A stretch of DNA of 50,793 nucleotides from JBBREP01 sp036501845 (GTDB lineage Bacteria; Actinomycetota; Acidimicrobiia; IMCC26256; PALSA-610), in assembly GCA_036501845.1 (NCBI GenBank), contig DASXZO010000178.1, forward strand, positions 1 to 50,793, in the 5' to 3' direction. Made by a program: the position numbers and the translations under genes. Within the stretch, counting starts at the first letter, position 1; every line of letters starts with the position of its first letter. Of this stretch, positions 38,356-46,892 are shown in pieces. The notes beneath the pieces were generated by a model. It was given only the letters and a program-made list of their open reading frames with translations. It made no database searches and was not told where the DNA came from.

Positions 38356-39513
38356 TCAGTTCCAGGTGGCTCGGGCCATGTAGAGCCACAGAGGACTCGG
38401 CGCCTTCTGGTCGCGCATCGCGCGCCGCGCCGCAAGCAAGGTTCGGCCCGCCGCCGTCGTCCCGTAGAACCAGGCTTCGGCCGCGCCGGGGTCGGGTGGC
38501 GCGTCGGCGAGCGACAGCGCGGCCTCCTCGTAGTAGCTGCGGAGATCGTGGGCGCAGCTGATCGGGTCGCCGGGAAGTCCGGCGGCGTCCCACGGTGCAC
38601 CGTCGGCGATCTGTACCAGCACGGCCACGAGCGCGGGCATGGCGCCGGCATCCACGACGCGGCCGACCGAAGTGATGCCGCGCCGGGCGCGCGTGCGCTC
38701 GTACGCGTCGCGCAGCGCCTCCGCCTCCGCGACCGCTTCGGGCACCGACGCGTCGTGCCGGATCGGCAGCGCGCACGACAGCGCCGCAGTTTCGGGGATC
38801 GCGATCACCTCCGGGTAGGTGTCGAGCACGGGTCCCGAGGGTGCCTCGAGCATTGCAAAGGCGCGCCGCAGCACCGAATGCTGGAACTGGGCGTCGCCCG
38901 GCGCGCCGAGCGGACGGCCGAGCGGGAACTCGCAGTAGAGCGCGCGCGGCGGGTGCATCAGCTGGGCAACGGGGAGCACCGACGCCAGCGCGACCGTTGC
39001 CAGTCCGGCGGCTTCGAATACATGGGCGAGCACACACACGGTGCGCGTGCACAGCGGTCACACCGGCGTGAGCAGCACCACATCGACGCCGTCGTCGCGC
39101 AACAGCGCGGCTGCGTGCGGGCCACTGTCGAGGCGCACCTTCGTGACCGTGTCCTCCTGGTTGCCGGCGAAGGCCAGATGCCGGGGCGCCACTGCACCGA
39201 TCACGCCATCGGCCGCGAGCTCTTCGAGCCGGTCGATCGGGAACACCACGTCGAGGTCCATCGCGAACCCGGCCCGGTCGAAGTTCGGGCTCCAATGACC
39301 GAGCACGAGATCGCGCGCGTCGCGCTCGATGACGCGGTAGCTCGTGTCGCTGCCGGTGTAGCCGTCGTCGTGCGCGCGGTGGAGCGCGGCAGTGGTCACG
39401 ATCGCGACGGTCGCATCCGCCAGCGGCGGCGGCATCACCCATGCGGGTGCAGCGAACTCTGGCGCGGGAAGCGAGCCGGCGTAGGCCCGCATGGTGTCGT
39501 CAGGGTTGTCCAT
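38356..39513 (-). CDS. Selenoprotein: GrdB/PrdB-like reductase family, TGA read as selenocysteine at residue 152
   Basis: A single frame of 385 residues interrupted only by TGA at 39060-39058. The part before it has V-A-I-V-T-T-A-A-L-H-R, H-W-S-P-N-F-D-R-A-G and D-L-D-V-V-F-P-I-D-R-L-E-E-L. After TGA the same frame continues P-L-C-T-R-T-V-C-V-L-A-H and E-A-A-G-L-A-T-V-A-L-A. This is the layout of the glycine/sarcosine/betaine/D-proline reductase selenoprotein B family, whose redox centre is U-x-x-C; here U-P-L-C. About 230 residues follow with no other stop. A SECIS-like hairpin lies directly after TGA. The ATG at 39513 has GAGAGAAG upstream. The family is thought to be redox-active; the substrate is unknown. 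Requires SelA/SelB/SelC/SelD elsewhere in the genome. Confidence 0.87.
39030..39060 (-). promoter_or_regulatory. Bacterial SECIS-like hairpin after the selenocysteine TGA
   Basis: On the coding strand, seven bases after TGA, bases 39050-39043 (GCACGCGC) pair with 39037-39030 (GTGTGTGC) in an 8-bp stem with two G-U pairs. The 5-base loop is ACCGT. The distance from UGA to the loop (about 16 bases) and a G-U in the loop agree with bacterial SECIS elements bound by SelB. Confidence 0.65.
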
Positions 39514-39569
39514 CAACTTCTCTCGCTCGCCTCACCCAGCGCCGATTGTGACAGTTCATCTGACCATTG

Positions 39570-40063
39570 TCAGGCGTGGTCGCGCAACCATTCGTCGCCC
39601 GCGGCGAACTCGCCTTCGAGGGTTCGCACCGCGTCGTTCTTGCCGATCCAGTCGGCGATCTTGCCCCCACGAGCGGCACCTTCACCTCCATGTCGATGGT
39701 GACCGCGTGCAATGCCCGGTCGCCTTGGGGATCGAGACGCATCGTGCCGTGGATCTTCACTGGTGCGCCGCGCACCTCCACCGCGAAGGTGCCCGTCCAC
39801 ACGGCACCGTCGCCCTTCCACTCATCGGTCTGCACCATCGTGTTGGTGGGTTTCAGCACCTTCTTGGCGAAGCTCGGCAGCTCCACGTCGACCACGCGCG
39901 AGCTGCGGATGCGCAACGACTCGGGCGTGCGTTCGCACTCGAGGATCTCGATGTCGCGGTGGCCCATGCTCTCGTAACGCTGGCGGACGGCCTTCTCGTC
40001 GGCGAACATCGCGAGCACGGCGTCCGCGGATGCCTCGTATGTGTGGCGATCGCTGATCTGCAT
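39570..40063 (-). pseudogene. DUF2505 family protein with a frameshift in a G-run
   Basis: It begins M-Q-I-S-D-R-H-T-Y-E-A-S-A-D-A-V-L-A-M-F, the typical DUF2505 (SRPBCC-like) opening, and runs in frame to V-P-L-V-G. There a run of five C (five G on the coding strand) at 39664-39668 breaks the frame. With one more G the sequence continues G-K-I-A-D-W-I-G-K and ends E-W-L-R-D-H-A at 39570, as expected for the family. The unshifted frame runs on as nonsense to 39500, over the start of the selenoprotein. It is probably intact in life or very recently broken. Confidence 0.75.
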
Positions 40064-40103
40064 GATCCGATCATCGCGGCCGCAGCGACGCCCGGCAACC
40101 GCT

Positions 40104-40715
40104 TCAACGACGAGGCGCCGCCGCCTCGAGGACCTCGACGATCGCGCGGTAGGCCTCGTCGGCGGCGGCCTGCCAGCCCCTCCCCACGTCGGTGACCACC
40201 GCCGCGGTGAAGTGCGCGCTCAGGTGCGAGCCGACCGTGACCACGAGCGGCTTCGGCGTGGCGCTCGGACGGCCGGCCGCGCGCCACAACGTGTCGGCGA
40301 TACGGGTCATCGCGGCCCGGCGCGCGGCTCGGCGGCGCCGCTCGACGCGCGCGAGCTCGTCGGGCAAGTCGGTGCGCGTCGTCAGCTGCCAGTACCCCGG
40401 ACCGTACGACGCGTTCATGCGATGCGCGGCGTCGCACGTGGCACGCAACCAGGTGCGCCAGTCACCGCCCTCGTACACCGGGAGCCGCTCGCCGTAGCGC
40501 TGCATGCCCGACGCGAACGACGCGGCAATCAGGCGCTCGCGCGTCTCGAAGTGGCGAAAGAGCGTGCGGCGGCTCACACCCGACGCTTCGGCGATCTCGT
40601 CCATCGTGACGTCGAGCCCGCGTGCGCCCACGAGCTGCCGCGTCGCAGTGAGCAGGTGTTCCGACGCCGCCCGCCGCTTGGCGTCGGCGAGCGACGAGTC
40701 GACCTGCACCACCAC
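40104..40715 (-). CDS. TetR family transcriptional regulator
   Basis: About 203 residues. The HTH domain reads A-S-E-H-L-L-T-A-T-R-Q-L-V, then V-T-M-D-E-I-A-E-A-S-G-V-S-R-R-T-L-F-R-H-F-E-T-R-E, the classic TetR pattern. The C-terminal ligand domain contains Y-W-Q-L-T-T-R-T-D-L and is like those of other actinobacterial TetR proteins. The start is one of three successive GTG codons at 40715, 40712 or 40709; an ATG at 40754 would add thirteen residues. It is divergent from the D-aminoacylase-like gene at 40803, which it may control together with the TauD-like gene. Confidence 0.88.
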   Translation of the reverse strand: MVVQVDSSLADAKRRAASEHLLTATRQLVGARGLDVTMDEIAEASGVSRRTLFRHFETRERLIAASFASGMQRYGERLPVYEGGDWRTWLRATCDAAHRMNASYGPGYWQLTTRTDLPDELARVERRRRAARRAAMTRIADTLWRAAGRPSATPKPLVVTVGSHLSAHFTAAVVTDVGRGWQAAADEAYRAIVEVLEAAAPRR

Positions 40716-40735
40716 GGCGGCCCACGGTAGCCTGT

Positions 40736-40775
40736 TGACATCCACTAGTGCCATACATGACACTGATGAGTGCCA
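40736..40775. promoter_or_regulatory. Direct repeat in the TetR / amidohydrolase promoter region
   Basis: TGACATCCACTAGTGCCA (from 40736) and TGACACTGATGAGTGCCA (from 40758) match at 13 of 18 positions and start 22 bases apart. The first holds the palindrome CACTAGTG. It is a candidate operator for the TetR protein; a TTGACA -35-like box overlaps it at 40735. Confidence 0.4.
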
Positions 40776-40802
40776 CGAACGCACACGGCACCAAGGAGCG
40801 CG

Positions 40803-42542
40803 ATGGCAATCGACCTGTTGATCAAAGGCGGGCAAGTGGTCGACGGCACCGGCGCGCCGGCGCGCACCGCCGACGTTGCCATCGCCGACGGGGTGATCAC
40901 CGAGATCGGGCGCGTGCGCGAACCCGCAACGCGCACCATCGACGCCGACGGCGCGCTCGTCACTCCCGGTTTCGTCGACATCCACACGCACTACGACGGT
41001 CAGGCCACCTGGGACGACCGCATGCTCCCCTCTTCCGCGCACGGTGTGACCACCGTGGTCGCCGGCAACTGCGGCGTCGGTTTCGCGCCGGTGCGCGGCG
41101 AGGATCACGACCAGCTCGTCGAGCTGATGGAGGGCGTCGAAGACCTTCCCGGCACCGTGCTCCACGAAGGCCTGTCGTGGAACTGGGAAAGCATCGGCGA
41201 CTTCCTCGACGTGCTCGACGCGCGCCGCTTCGACGTCGACGTGGCCACGCAGGTGTGTCACGGCCCACTGCGCCTCTACGTGATGGGCCAGCGCGGCGCC
41301 GACCGCGAGCCCGCCTCCGCCGCCGAGATCGATGCCATGGGCCGCATTGCCGCCGCAGGCATCCGCGCCGGCGCCCTCGGCTTCAGCACGTCGCGCACGA
41401 TGAACCACCGCACGAGCCGCGGCGAGCCCACACCCACGCTCACCGCGGCGCGCGACGAGCTCGTCGGCATCGCGCGTGCGATCGGCAGCACCGGCGCCGG
41501 CGTGCTCCAGGTGGTGAGCGACTTCCGCGATTTCGACCACGAAGCCGACACGTTTCTGGAGATGATGCGCGCATCGTCCCGACCGCTGTCGTTCTCGCTC
41601 GTGCAGTCGAGTCCCGGCGCGCGCTACCAGCGGCAACTCGAGTTACTCGATCGCGCGCACGACGAAGGTCTGGCGATGCGCGCGCAGGTGGCGCCGCGCG
41701 CGGTCGGCGTGCTCGTGGGCCTCGAAGGATCGGTGAACCCGGTGCGCCGGCTGGGCGCTTACGCCTCGGTCGCGGCGCTCCCCCTCGCCGAGAGGGCCCG
41801 GCGCCTCTCCGAGCCCGCTACCAAAGCCGCGCTCGTCGCCGAGCTCGGCGAAGCAGGTGTGCGCCTCCCGCTCGACCGTCTCTTCGAGCTGGGCGACCCG
41901 CCCGACTACGAACCCGCGCCCCACACCAGCATCGCGGCTCGCGCCGGGCGCGACGGCGTCGATCCCCTCGACCTGCTCGTGCAGCTCATGCTCGTCGACC
42001 ACGGTCGCGCGCTGCTCTACATGCCGTTCCTCAACTATTTCGACGGCAACCTCGACGCGGTCGGCGAGATGCTCGCGCACCCGCACACCGTGCCCGGCCT
42101 GGGCGACGGCGGCGCGCACGTGGGCACGATCTGCGACGCGAGTTTCCCCACCACGCTGCTCGACCACTGGTCGCACGAGCACAACGACCGCGCACCGTTC
42201 ACCATCGAGTACCTCGTGCAGCAGCACTGCCGCGCGACAGCCGAGACTGTCGGTCTGCTCGACCGCGGCGTGCTCGCACCCGGCTATCGCGCCGACGTCA
42301 ACGTGATCGACCGCAATGAGCTCGGCGCGCTCGTGCCGCACATCGTCGCCGACCTCCCCGCCGGTGGCCGGCGCTTCGTGCAAGGCGCGCGTGGCTACGT
42401 GCACACCCTCGTCGCCGGCACCGAGACGCTTACACGCGGCGAGCACACGGGCGAGCTGCCCGGCCGGCTCCTGCGCCATCAACGACCCGATCCGCGCCAC
42501 ACTTCGCAACACGATCCACGACACACTGGGGCGAGCTCATGA
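40803..42542 (+). CDS. N-acyl-D-amino-acid deacylase-like amidohydrolase
   Basis: A 579-residue amidohydrolase of the D-aminoacylase group (family 3). Residues 56-72 give P-G-F-V-D-I-H-T-H-Y-D-G-Q (metal ligands H61 and H63) and residues 85-97 give the group-specific V-V-A-G-N-C-G-V-G-F-A-P (Cys90 bridging the zinc). A C-terminal G-D-G-G-A-H-V holds the catalytic aspartate. ATG 40803 has AAGGAG at a good distance; earlier in-frame starts lack this. Its stop overlaps the start of the TauD-like gene by four bases. The real substrate may be an N-acylated or cyclic amide compound rather than a D-amino acid. Confidence 0.9.
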   Translation: MAIDLLIKGGQVVDGTGAPARTADVAIADGVITEIGRVREPATRTIDADGALVTPGFVDIHTHYDGQATWDDRMLPSSAHGVTTVVAGNCGVGFAPVRGEDHDQLVELMEGVEDLPGTVLHEGLSWNWESIGDFLDVLDARRFDVDVATQVCHGPLRLYVMGQRGADREPASAAEIDAMGRIAAAGIRAGALGFSTSRTMNHRTSRGEPTPTLTAARDELVGIARAIGSTGAGVLQVVSDFRDFDHEADTFLEMMRASSRPLSFSLVQSSPGARYQRQLELLDRAHDEGLAMRAQVAPRAVGVLVGLEGSVNPVRRLGAYASVAALPLAERARRLSEPATKAALVAELGEAGVRLPLDRLFELGDPPDYEPAPHTSIAARAGRDGVDPLDLLVQLMLVDHGRALLYMPFLNYFDGNLDAVGEMLAHPHTVPGLGDGGAHVGTICDASFPTTLLDHWSHEHNDRAPFTIEYLVQQHCRATAETVGLLDRGVLAPGYRADVNVIDRNELGALVPHIVADLPAGGRRFVQGARGYVHTLVAGTETLTRGEHTGELPGRLLRHQRPDPRHTSQHDPRHTGASS

Positions 42543-43570
42543 CCACCACCACCCATGTTCCGCGCATCCTCGAACCGCAGTGCGAGTGGACCGCTCACGA
42601 CGTGCGCGACGAAGGAGTGTGGACGGAGACGCTCGACCGCGACGAGTGCGTCGAGCTCGACCACGCCCTCCGCACCGCGCTCGCGACGTCGAGCGACGTG
42701 CTCGACGTCACCAAGGACGACTTCCCGCTCCCTGCGCTCTCGCTGCGCCTTTGCGCCATCGAGAACGAGCTCATCAACGGGCGCGGCTTCGTGCGCATCC
42801 GTGGCATCGACCGCGACGCGTACGACCAGTCAGAAATGGAAATGCTCTATTGGGGCATCGGTTCGCACCTCGGGCTGCCATGGGCGCAGAACCACCACGG
42901 CCACGTGCTCGGCGACGTCACCGACCAGCAGCGTTCGGTAGGCGACCCCACGGCCCGCGGCAACGAGCTCGGCGGCGTGCCGCTCCCCTTCCACTGCGAC
43001 GGCTCCGATCTCGTGGGCCTGATGTGTCTCACGAACGGCCGCGCGGGCGGACTGTCGAAGGTCGCCAACTCGGTGACGATTCACAACCGTCTCGTACGCG
43101 AACGCCCCGACCTCGCGGCCGCGCTCTACGACCCCTACCCGTACGACTTCCGTGGCGAGCAGCCGAACGGCGGCCAGCCCTTCTACACCGTGCCGGTGTT
43201 CACGGAATGGAACGACCGCTTGTTCTGTCGTTGCATCCCGCCATACATCCTCGCGTCGCAGCGCCACACCGACGCGCCGCGCATCGACGCGTTGCATCGC
43301 GAAGCGCTCGACGCGGTGGTTGCACTCGCCGACGATCCGCAGCATCACGTCGCGATGGAGTTGCTGCCCGGCGACATGCAGTTCATCGACAACTACCACG
43401 TGTTGCACGGGCGCACCGCGTACGAAGACGATCGTGACGCGGGTGCGATCCGCCATTTGAAGCGCTTGTGGCTCGAGACGACGGTGCTCGCCGATCGTCC
43501 GCCGTACTTCCAACATCACCGCACGCACTGGGAAGCCAAGCGCAGCGCGAGTCGCATGCGCGTCAACTGA
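42539..43570 (+). CDS. TauD/TfdA-family Fe(II)/2-oxoglutarate dioxygenase
   Basis: A 343-residue oxygenase. The iron ligands are His152 and Asp154 in P-F-H-C-D-G-S-D and the distal His290 in Y-H-V-L-H-G-R-T-A-Y-E-D. Arg292 follows, and a late R-H-L-K-R-L-W-L supplies the 2-oxoglutarate-binding arginine. It hydroxylates a small substrate using 2-oxoglutarate and oxygen. Its ATG overlaps the amidohydrolase stop (ATGA), so the two act in one pathway, probably release then oxidation of an amide-linked compound, under the divergent TetR protein. Confidence 0.92.
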   Translation: MTTTTHVPRILEPQCEWTAHDVRDEGVWTETLDRDECVELDHALRTALATSSDVLDVTKDDFPLPALSLRLCAIENELINGRGFVRIRGIDRDAYDQSEMEMLYWGIGSHLGLPWAQNHHGHVLGDVTDQQRSVGDPTARGNELGGVPLPFHCDGSDLVGLMCLTNGRAGGLSKVANSVTIHNRLVRERPDLAAALYDPYPYDFRGEQPNGGQPFYTVPVFTEWNDRLFCRCIPPYILASQRHTDAPRIDALHREALDAVVALADDPQHHVAMELLPGDMQFIDNYHVLHGRTAYEDDRDAGAIRHLKRLWLETTVLADRPPYFQHHRTHWEAKRSASRMRVN

Positions 43571-43967
43571 CGCTTCGAGCGCGCACACGATCACAATCCC
43601 CGGCACAAGCGCGGGCGCGGCGTGCTCGGCAACAACTGCGTGAACATGAGGCGAACGCGGTCACAGTCCGTCACCTGCGCAAACGCCGGAATGCGCCCAT
43701 TCTCGACATATGCAGTGCTTCGGGACGACTCCTGCGTAATCACTGTTCGCAGTGACCACACAGGCACCAACGCTGCCACCTTCAACACCAATGTCGCGTT
43801 TGAGCCCGACCTGAACATTCAACGTTTGCAGGGCTTCACAAGCGTTTGGCAAAGACTCGCGAACCTCTGCGCCAGAGCCGCGGAAAAGCCGTCGATGGAC
43901 ACTACGTTGCCGCACTTCAGAGAGCGGCGGTGGCCCTACCCGGAGGGCCTGTCGAGGGAGCAGCACC
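43571..43967. other. Long intergenic stretch upstream of the beta-helix gene
   Basis: About 400 bases with noticeably less G/C than the neighbourhood and no credible gene. Open frames here have codon use unlike the real genes. No riboswitch, tRNA or promoter pattern was recognised. It probably contains the promoter of the beta-helix gene. Confidence 0.5.
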
Positions 43968-44117
43968 CTGTCTCATTCAAATCGAGCCTTCAGTCGCGCG
44001 CATACGCGCACAGCAAGTAGCAAGCGTTCTTTCCGATCCTGGCGGCGTGCACGCGTCACACGCGCAGCAACGGCACTCGTCGGCGCGGCGATCCTGGGCG
44101 CAGGTGTCGTCGCACAC

Positions 44118-45536
44118 GTGTCGAGCGCGTCAACGAGCGTGCCCTCCGATGCATCGTCGGCTGGCAAGTCGAAGGGCGGTTACGAGACGCCCGTGATTCG
44201 CAACACCAACTTCCCGATTCCTTCGGGCGCGGTGTTCGTGTCGCCGAACGGCAAGGGCGGCGGCGCTGGTACGGCGAACGCGCCGTACAACACGTTGGAG
44301 CGCGCGCTGGCCGCGGCGCCGGCGGGTGGCACGATCGTCCTGCGCGGTGGCACGTACGGCCAGTCGCTCGGCTCACTGCGACGCCGTGTGATCATCCAGG
44401 CCTACCCACACGAGCAGCCGTGGATCCGCGGCGGCGGCAAGGCGGGAAGCACGGCACTCACCATCGGTTCCGGTGGTGCCGGCAGCTACATCCGTGGCAT
44501 CGGTTTCGAGTACTGGGGCTCGAAGTCGGCGAACAGCGAAGCCGTGCGAGTGAGCGGCAGCAACGTCACCTTCGACAGTGACACGTTCGCGTTCAGCGCG
44601 CAGCGGGCACTCGGCATCTACGGCACCAACACTGTGGTCATCAACTCGATGATCGTCGACAGCGGCGCGAGCAACGTCAACGCGCACAACGCCGACGGTC
44701 TCGACTTCGAGCACAACGAGGTCGCCTACTCGAACATGAAGCACGCGTCGATCGCGCCGACCAAGTCCGCGCAGATCGGCGGCGTGAAGGTCACCAACAC
44801 CACGAACACCGTGTTCCGCGGCAACGACTTCCACAACAACGACAGCAACGGCCTCTGGTTCGACCAGCAGAGCGCGGAGCAAGTAATCGTCAGCAACCGG
44901 ATCATCGAGAACGCCGGTCACGGAATGGCAATCGAAGTGTCCGGTCACTCGATCGTCGCCGAGAACGTGATCGTCGACAACGGACGCGACGGTCTCAAGC
45001 TGTCAGGCGCGAATGACGCCGCGGTCTACAACAACACCGTCGCCGGCAACGGTTGGGCGCAGATCGGCGTGTACGAGGACCCACGGCACACGAAGGGTCT
45101 CGCCACGAGCGACAGCACCAACATCTCGATCGCCAACAACGTGTTCATGGCTGGCACGAACGCCCAGAAGTACGTGTTCTACAGCTTCGATCTCGATCAC
45201 CCGGCGCACCTCACCACCCTGCACATGGTCAGCTACGACGACCACAACGTGTACGGGCGGTCGAACGCCGGGCGGCCGAAGGACCTCGCCTACACGCAGG
45301 CGTCGGCCACGAAGCACGCGGTCTACGCGAACCTCGCGGCGTTCCAGAAGGCCATGCACCGCGAGCTCAGCAGCAAGTCGGCTGACGGTTGGTCGTTCAA
45401 CAACATGTTCGCCGGCCCGAGCACGTTCAACTTCACGCTCACCAAGAGCGCACCGAAGGCCGCGCCCACCGCGCTGCCGAGGGCGATCGCCGACGCACTG
45501 AACACCAGTCCGAACGTGTCACACGTGGGCGCCTGA
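44118..45536 (+). CDS. Secreted right-handed beta-helix (pectate lyase-like) protein; true start upstream
   Basis: The given start is the first GTG in frame and yields 472 residues. The same frame is open from 43815, and the codons just before 44118 spell a signal peptide: R-S-W-R-R-A-R-V-T-R, then A-T-A-L-V-G-A-A-I-L-G-A-G-V-V-A. The true start is thus upstream, but no ATG, GTG or TTG exists there. CTG 43968 has GAGGGAG seven bases upstream and is the best candidate. The mature protein begins a parallel beta-helix of many N/G-rich turns such as V-F-R-G-N-D-F-H-N-N-D-S-N-G-L. The A-P-Y-N-T-L-E-R-A-L motif at the helix start is typical of polysaccharide-acting repeats. No catalytic residues can be assigned. 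Confidence 0.82.
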   Translation: MSSASTSVPSDASSAGKSKGGYETPVIRNTNFPIPSGAVFVSPNGKGGGAGTANAPYNTLERALAAAPAGGTIVLRGGTYGQSLGSLRRRVIIQAYPHEQPWIRGGGKAGSTALTIGSGGAGSYIRGIGFEYWGSKSANSEAVRVSGSNVTFDSDTFAFSAQRALGIYGTNTVVINSMIVDSGASNVNAHNADGLDFEHNEVAYSNMKHASIAPTKSAQIGGVKVTNTTNTVFRGNDFHNNDSNGLWFDQQSAEQVIVSNRIIENAGHGMAIEVSGHSIVAENVIVDNGRDGLKLSGANDAAVYNNTVAGNGWAQIGVYEDPRHTKGLATSDSTNISIANNVFMAGTNAQKYVFYSFDLDHPAHLTTLHMVSYDDHNVYGRSNAGRPKDLAYTQASATKHAVYANLAAFQKAMHRELSSKSADGWSFNNMFAGPSTFNFTLTKSAPKAAPTALPRAIADALNTSPNVSHVGA

Positions 45537-45550
45537 GCCCTGGGGGACCG

Positions 45551-45973
45551 TCAGGTCTCGGGGCCCGAGGCGTCCGCGTCGAGCCGGGCAACCGCCTGGT
45601 AGTACGCGGCCTCGAGCGCCGAGGCACGCGGCCAACCGTGGTAGTACGCGAAGTGGAGCACGAACTCCTGCAACTCTTCGCGTGTGATGTCGCCGCTGGC
45701 GAGCGCGGCATATACGTGCTGCTGGATCGGCACCTCGACGGCTGCGGCACCCACGCAGGCCAGAGTGATCCACCGGCGATCGCGGCGTGACAGGCCCGGT
45801 CGATTCCACAGCTCACCGAACACCGAGTCGACGACGCCCCGAGCGAGATACGGCGTCATCGGCGGCGGTGCCTCCGACACCATCACTTCGCGGTAGCGCT
45901 TGCGACCGGTGGCAGTGCGCTCGTCGGTGATGGCGGCGCGCGCCCGGTCGGATGCATCGTCGTAGTCGGCCAT
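45551..45973 (-). CDS. Carboxymuconolactone decarboxylase family protein
   Basis: A 140-residue CMD/AhpD-fold protein with F-G-E-L-W-N-R-P-G-L-S-R-R-D-R-R, then I-T-L-A-C-V-G-A-A and the family E-L-Q-E-F-V-L-H-F-A-Y-Y-H-G-W-P motif. It lacks the AhpD C-x-x-C pair, so it belongs with the decarboxylase-like branch. Its ATG follows AGGAGC. It ends the Rieske/PhyH/SDR operon, 39 bases after the SDR gene, so it probably acts on an intermediate of that oxidation route. Confidence 0.9.
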   Translation of the reverse strand: MADYDDASDRARAAITDERTATGRKRYREVMVSEAPPPMTPYLARGVVDSVFGELWNRPGLSRRDRRWITLACVGAAAVEVPIQQHVYAALASGDITREELQEFVLHFAYYHGWPRASALEAAYYQAVARLDADASGPET

Positions 45974-46012
45974 GGCTGCTCCTGTCAGGCTTTGGGGTGT
46001 GCTGTGTCGATG

Positions 46013-46861
46013 TCAGTGGGCGGGTTGATGGCTCACCGCCGCGGCGAGACCGCCGTCGACGCGGATGTCGCAACCCGAGATGAACGCCGCGGCCCCCGAG
46101 CACACGAACGCGACGGCGCGCGCGATGTCGTCGATCCGGCCGGGGAGGATCGTCTCGTTGCCGGCGCGATCGCCGCCCACGGGCGTGATGCTCGCGAGCC
46201 ACTCCTTGATGGGGTTGTGCACGAGCTCGAGCCGCCCCATCTCGGTGTCGATCAGCCCGGGGGAGAGCGACACGACGCGCCCGCCTCGGGCACCCCACGC
46301 GACCGCCGCGCGCTCGCACAACCTGATCACGCCGCGCTTGGCGAGCCGGTACGTGGCGCCGGGATCGGGGTCGGCGCCGACGGCCGATTCGAAGCGCGTC
46401 TCGAAGTCGGCGGTGAGTGCGTGGTCGAGCACGGCGTCGACCACGGCGTCGAATCCGCCCATATGCCCCGATACCGACGCGAAGCACACCGCGGCACTGC
46501 CGTGCGCGACGTGGGGCAGGAAGGCGTCGAGGAGCCGCGCCGTGGCCACGAGGTCCACTTGCAGGATCTCACGCCAGCCGGCCATCGACGGCGAGAGACC
46601 CGCGGTGTGCACCACCGCGCCGAGCGAACCGAGCTCAGCAGTGCGTGTTACCAGCGAGGTGACGAAGTGGGGATCGGCGAGGTCGCCCGCGACCGTGCAC
46701 ACCTTCGTCGGGGTCTCGCGCTCCAGCGCTTCGGCCGCCGTGGCCAGGCGTTCGTCGTGCACGTCGGTGAGCAGCAGCACGTCGGCGGCGGGCGCGATCG
46801 CTCGCGCGCATGCGGCACCCATCGCTCCGGCCGCGCCAGTCACCACCGAAACGGTCGTCAT
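46013..46861 (-). CDS. Short-chain dehydrogenase with long Ser-Tyr spacing (3-alpha-HSD-like)
   Basis: A 282-residue SDR from ATG 46861. It has T-G-A-A-G-A-M-G for the cofactor (residues 8-15) and Tyr171-x-x-x-Lys175 (Y-R-L-A-K). The Ser is in A-S-V-S-G (129/131), so Ser to Tyr is about 40 residues, not the usual 12-13. A similar insertion is found in the 3-alpha-hydroxysteroid dehydrogenase/carbonyl reductase group. D-I-R-V-D-G-G near the end is typical of SDRs. It lies 31 bases after the PhyH-like gene and before the CMD-family gene. An alcohol or sterol-type substrate is inferred from the neighbours. Confidence 0.88.
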   Translation of the reverse strand: MTTVSVVTGAAGAMGAACARAIAPAADVLLLTDVHDERLATAAEALERETPTKVCTVAGDLADPHFVTSLVTRTAELGSLGAVVHTAGLSPSMAGWREILQVDLVATARLLDAFLPHVAHGSAAVCFASVSGHMGGFDAVVDAVLDHALTADFETRFESAVGADPDPGATYRLAKRGVIRLCERAAVAWGARGGRVVSLSPGLIDTEMGRLELVHNPIKEWLASITPVGGDRAGNETILPGRIDDIARAVAFVCSGAAAFISGCDIRVDGGLAAAVSHQPAH

Positions 46862-46892
46862 GCCCGTGTCATGAGCGGTGTCGCGAGTGGCG

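Noticed and set aside
40735..40770. TTGACA as a full sigma-70 promoter for the amidohydrolase
   Set aside because: No acceptable -10 box at 16-18 bases; kept only as part of the operator-like repeat.
43571..43967. Small open frames and possible c-di-GMP riboswitch before the beta-helix gene
   Set aside because: Codon use unlike real genes; no conserved riboswitch motif seen.
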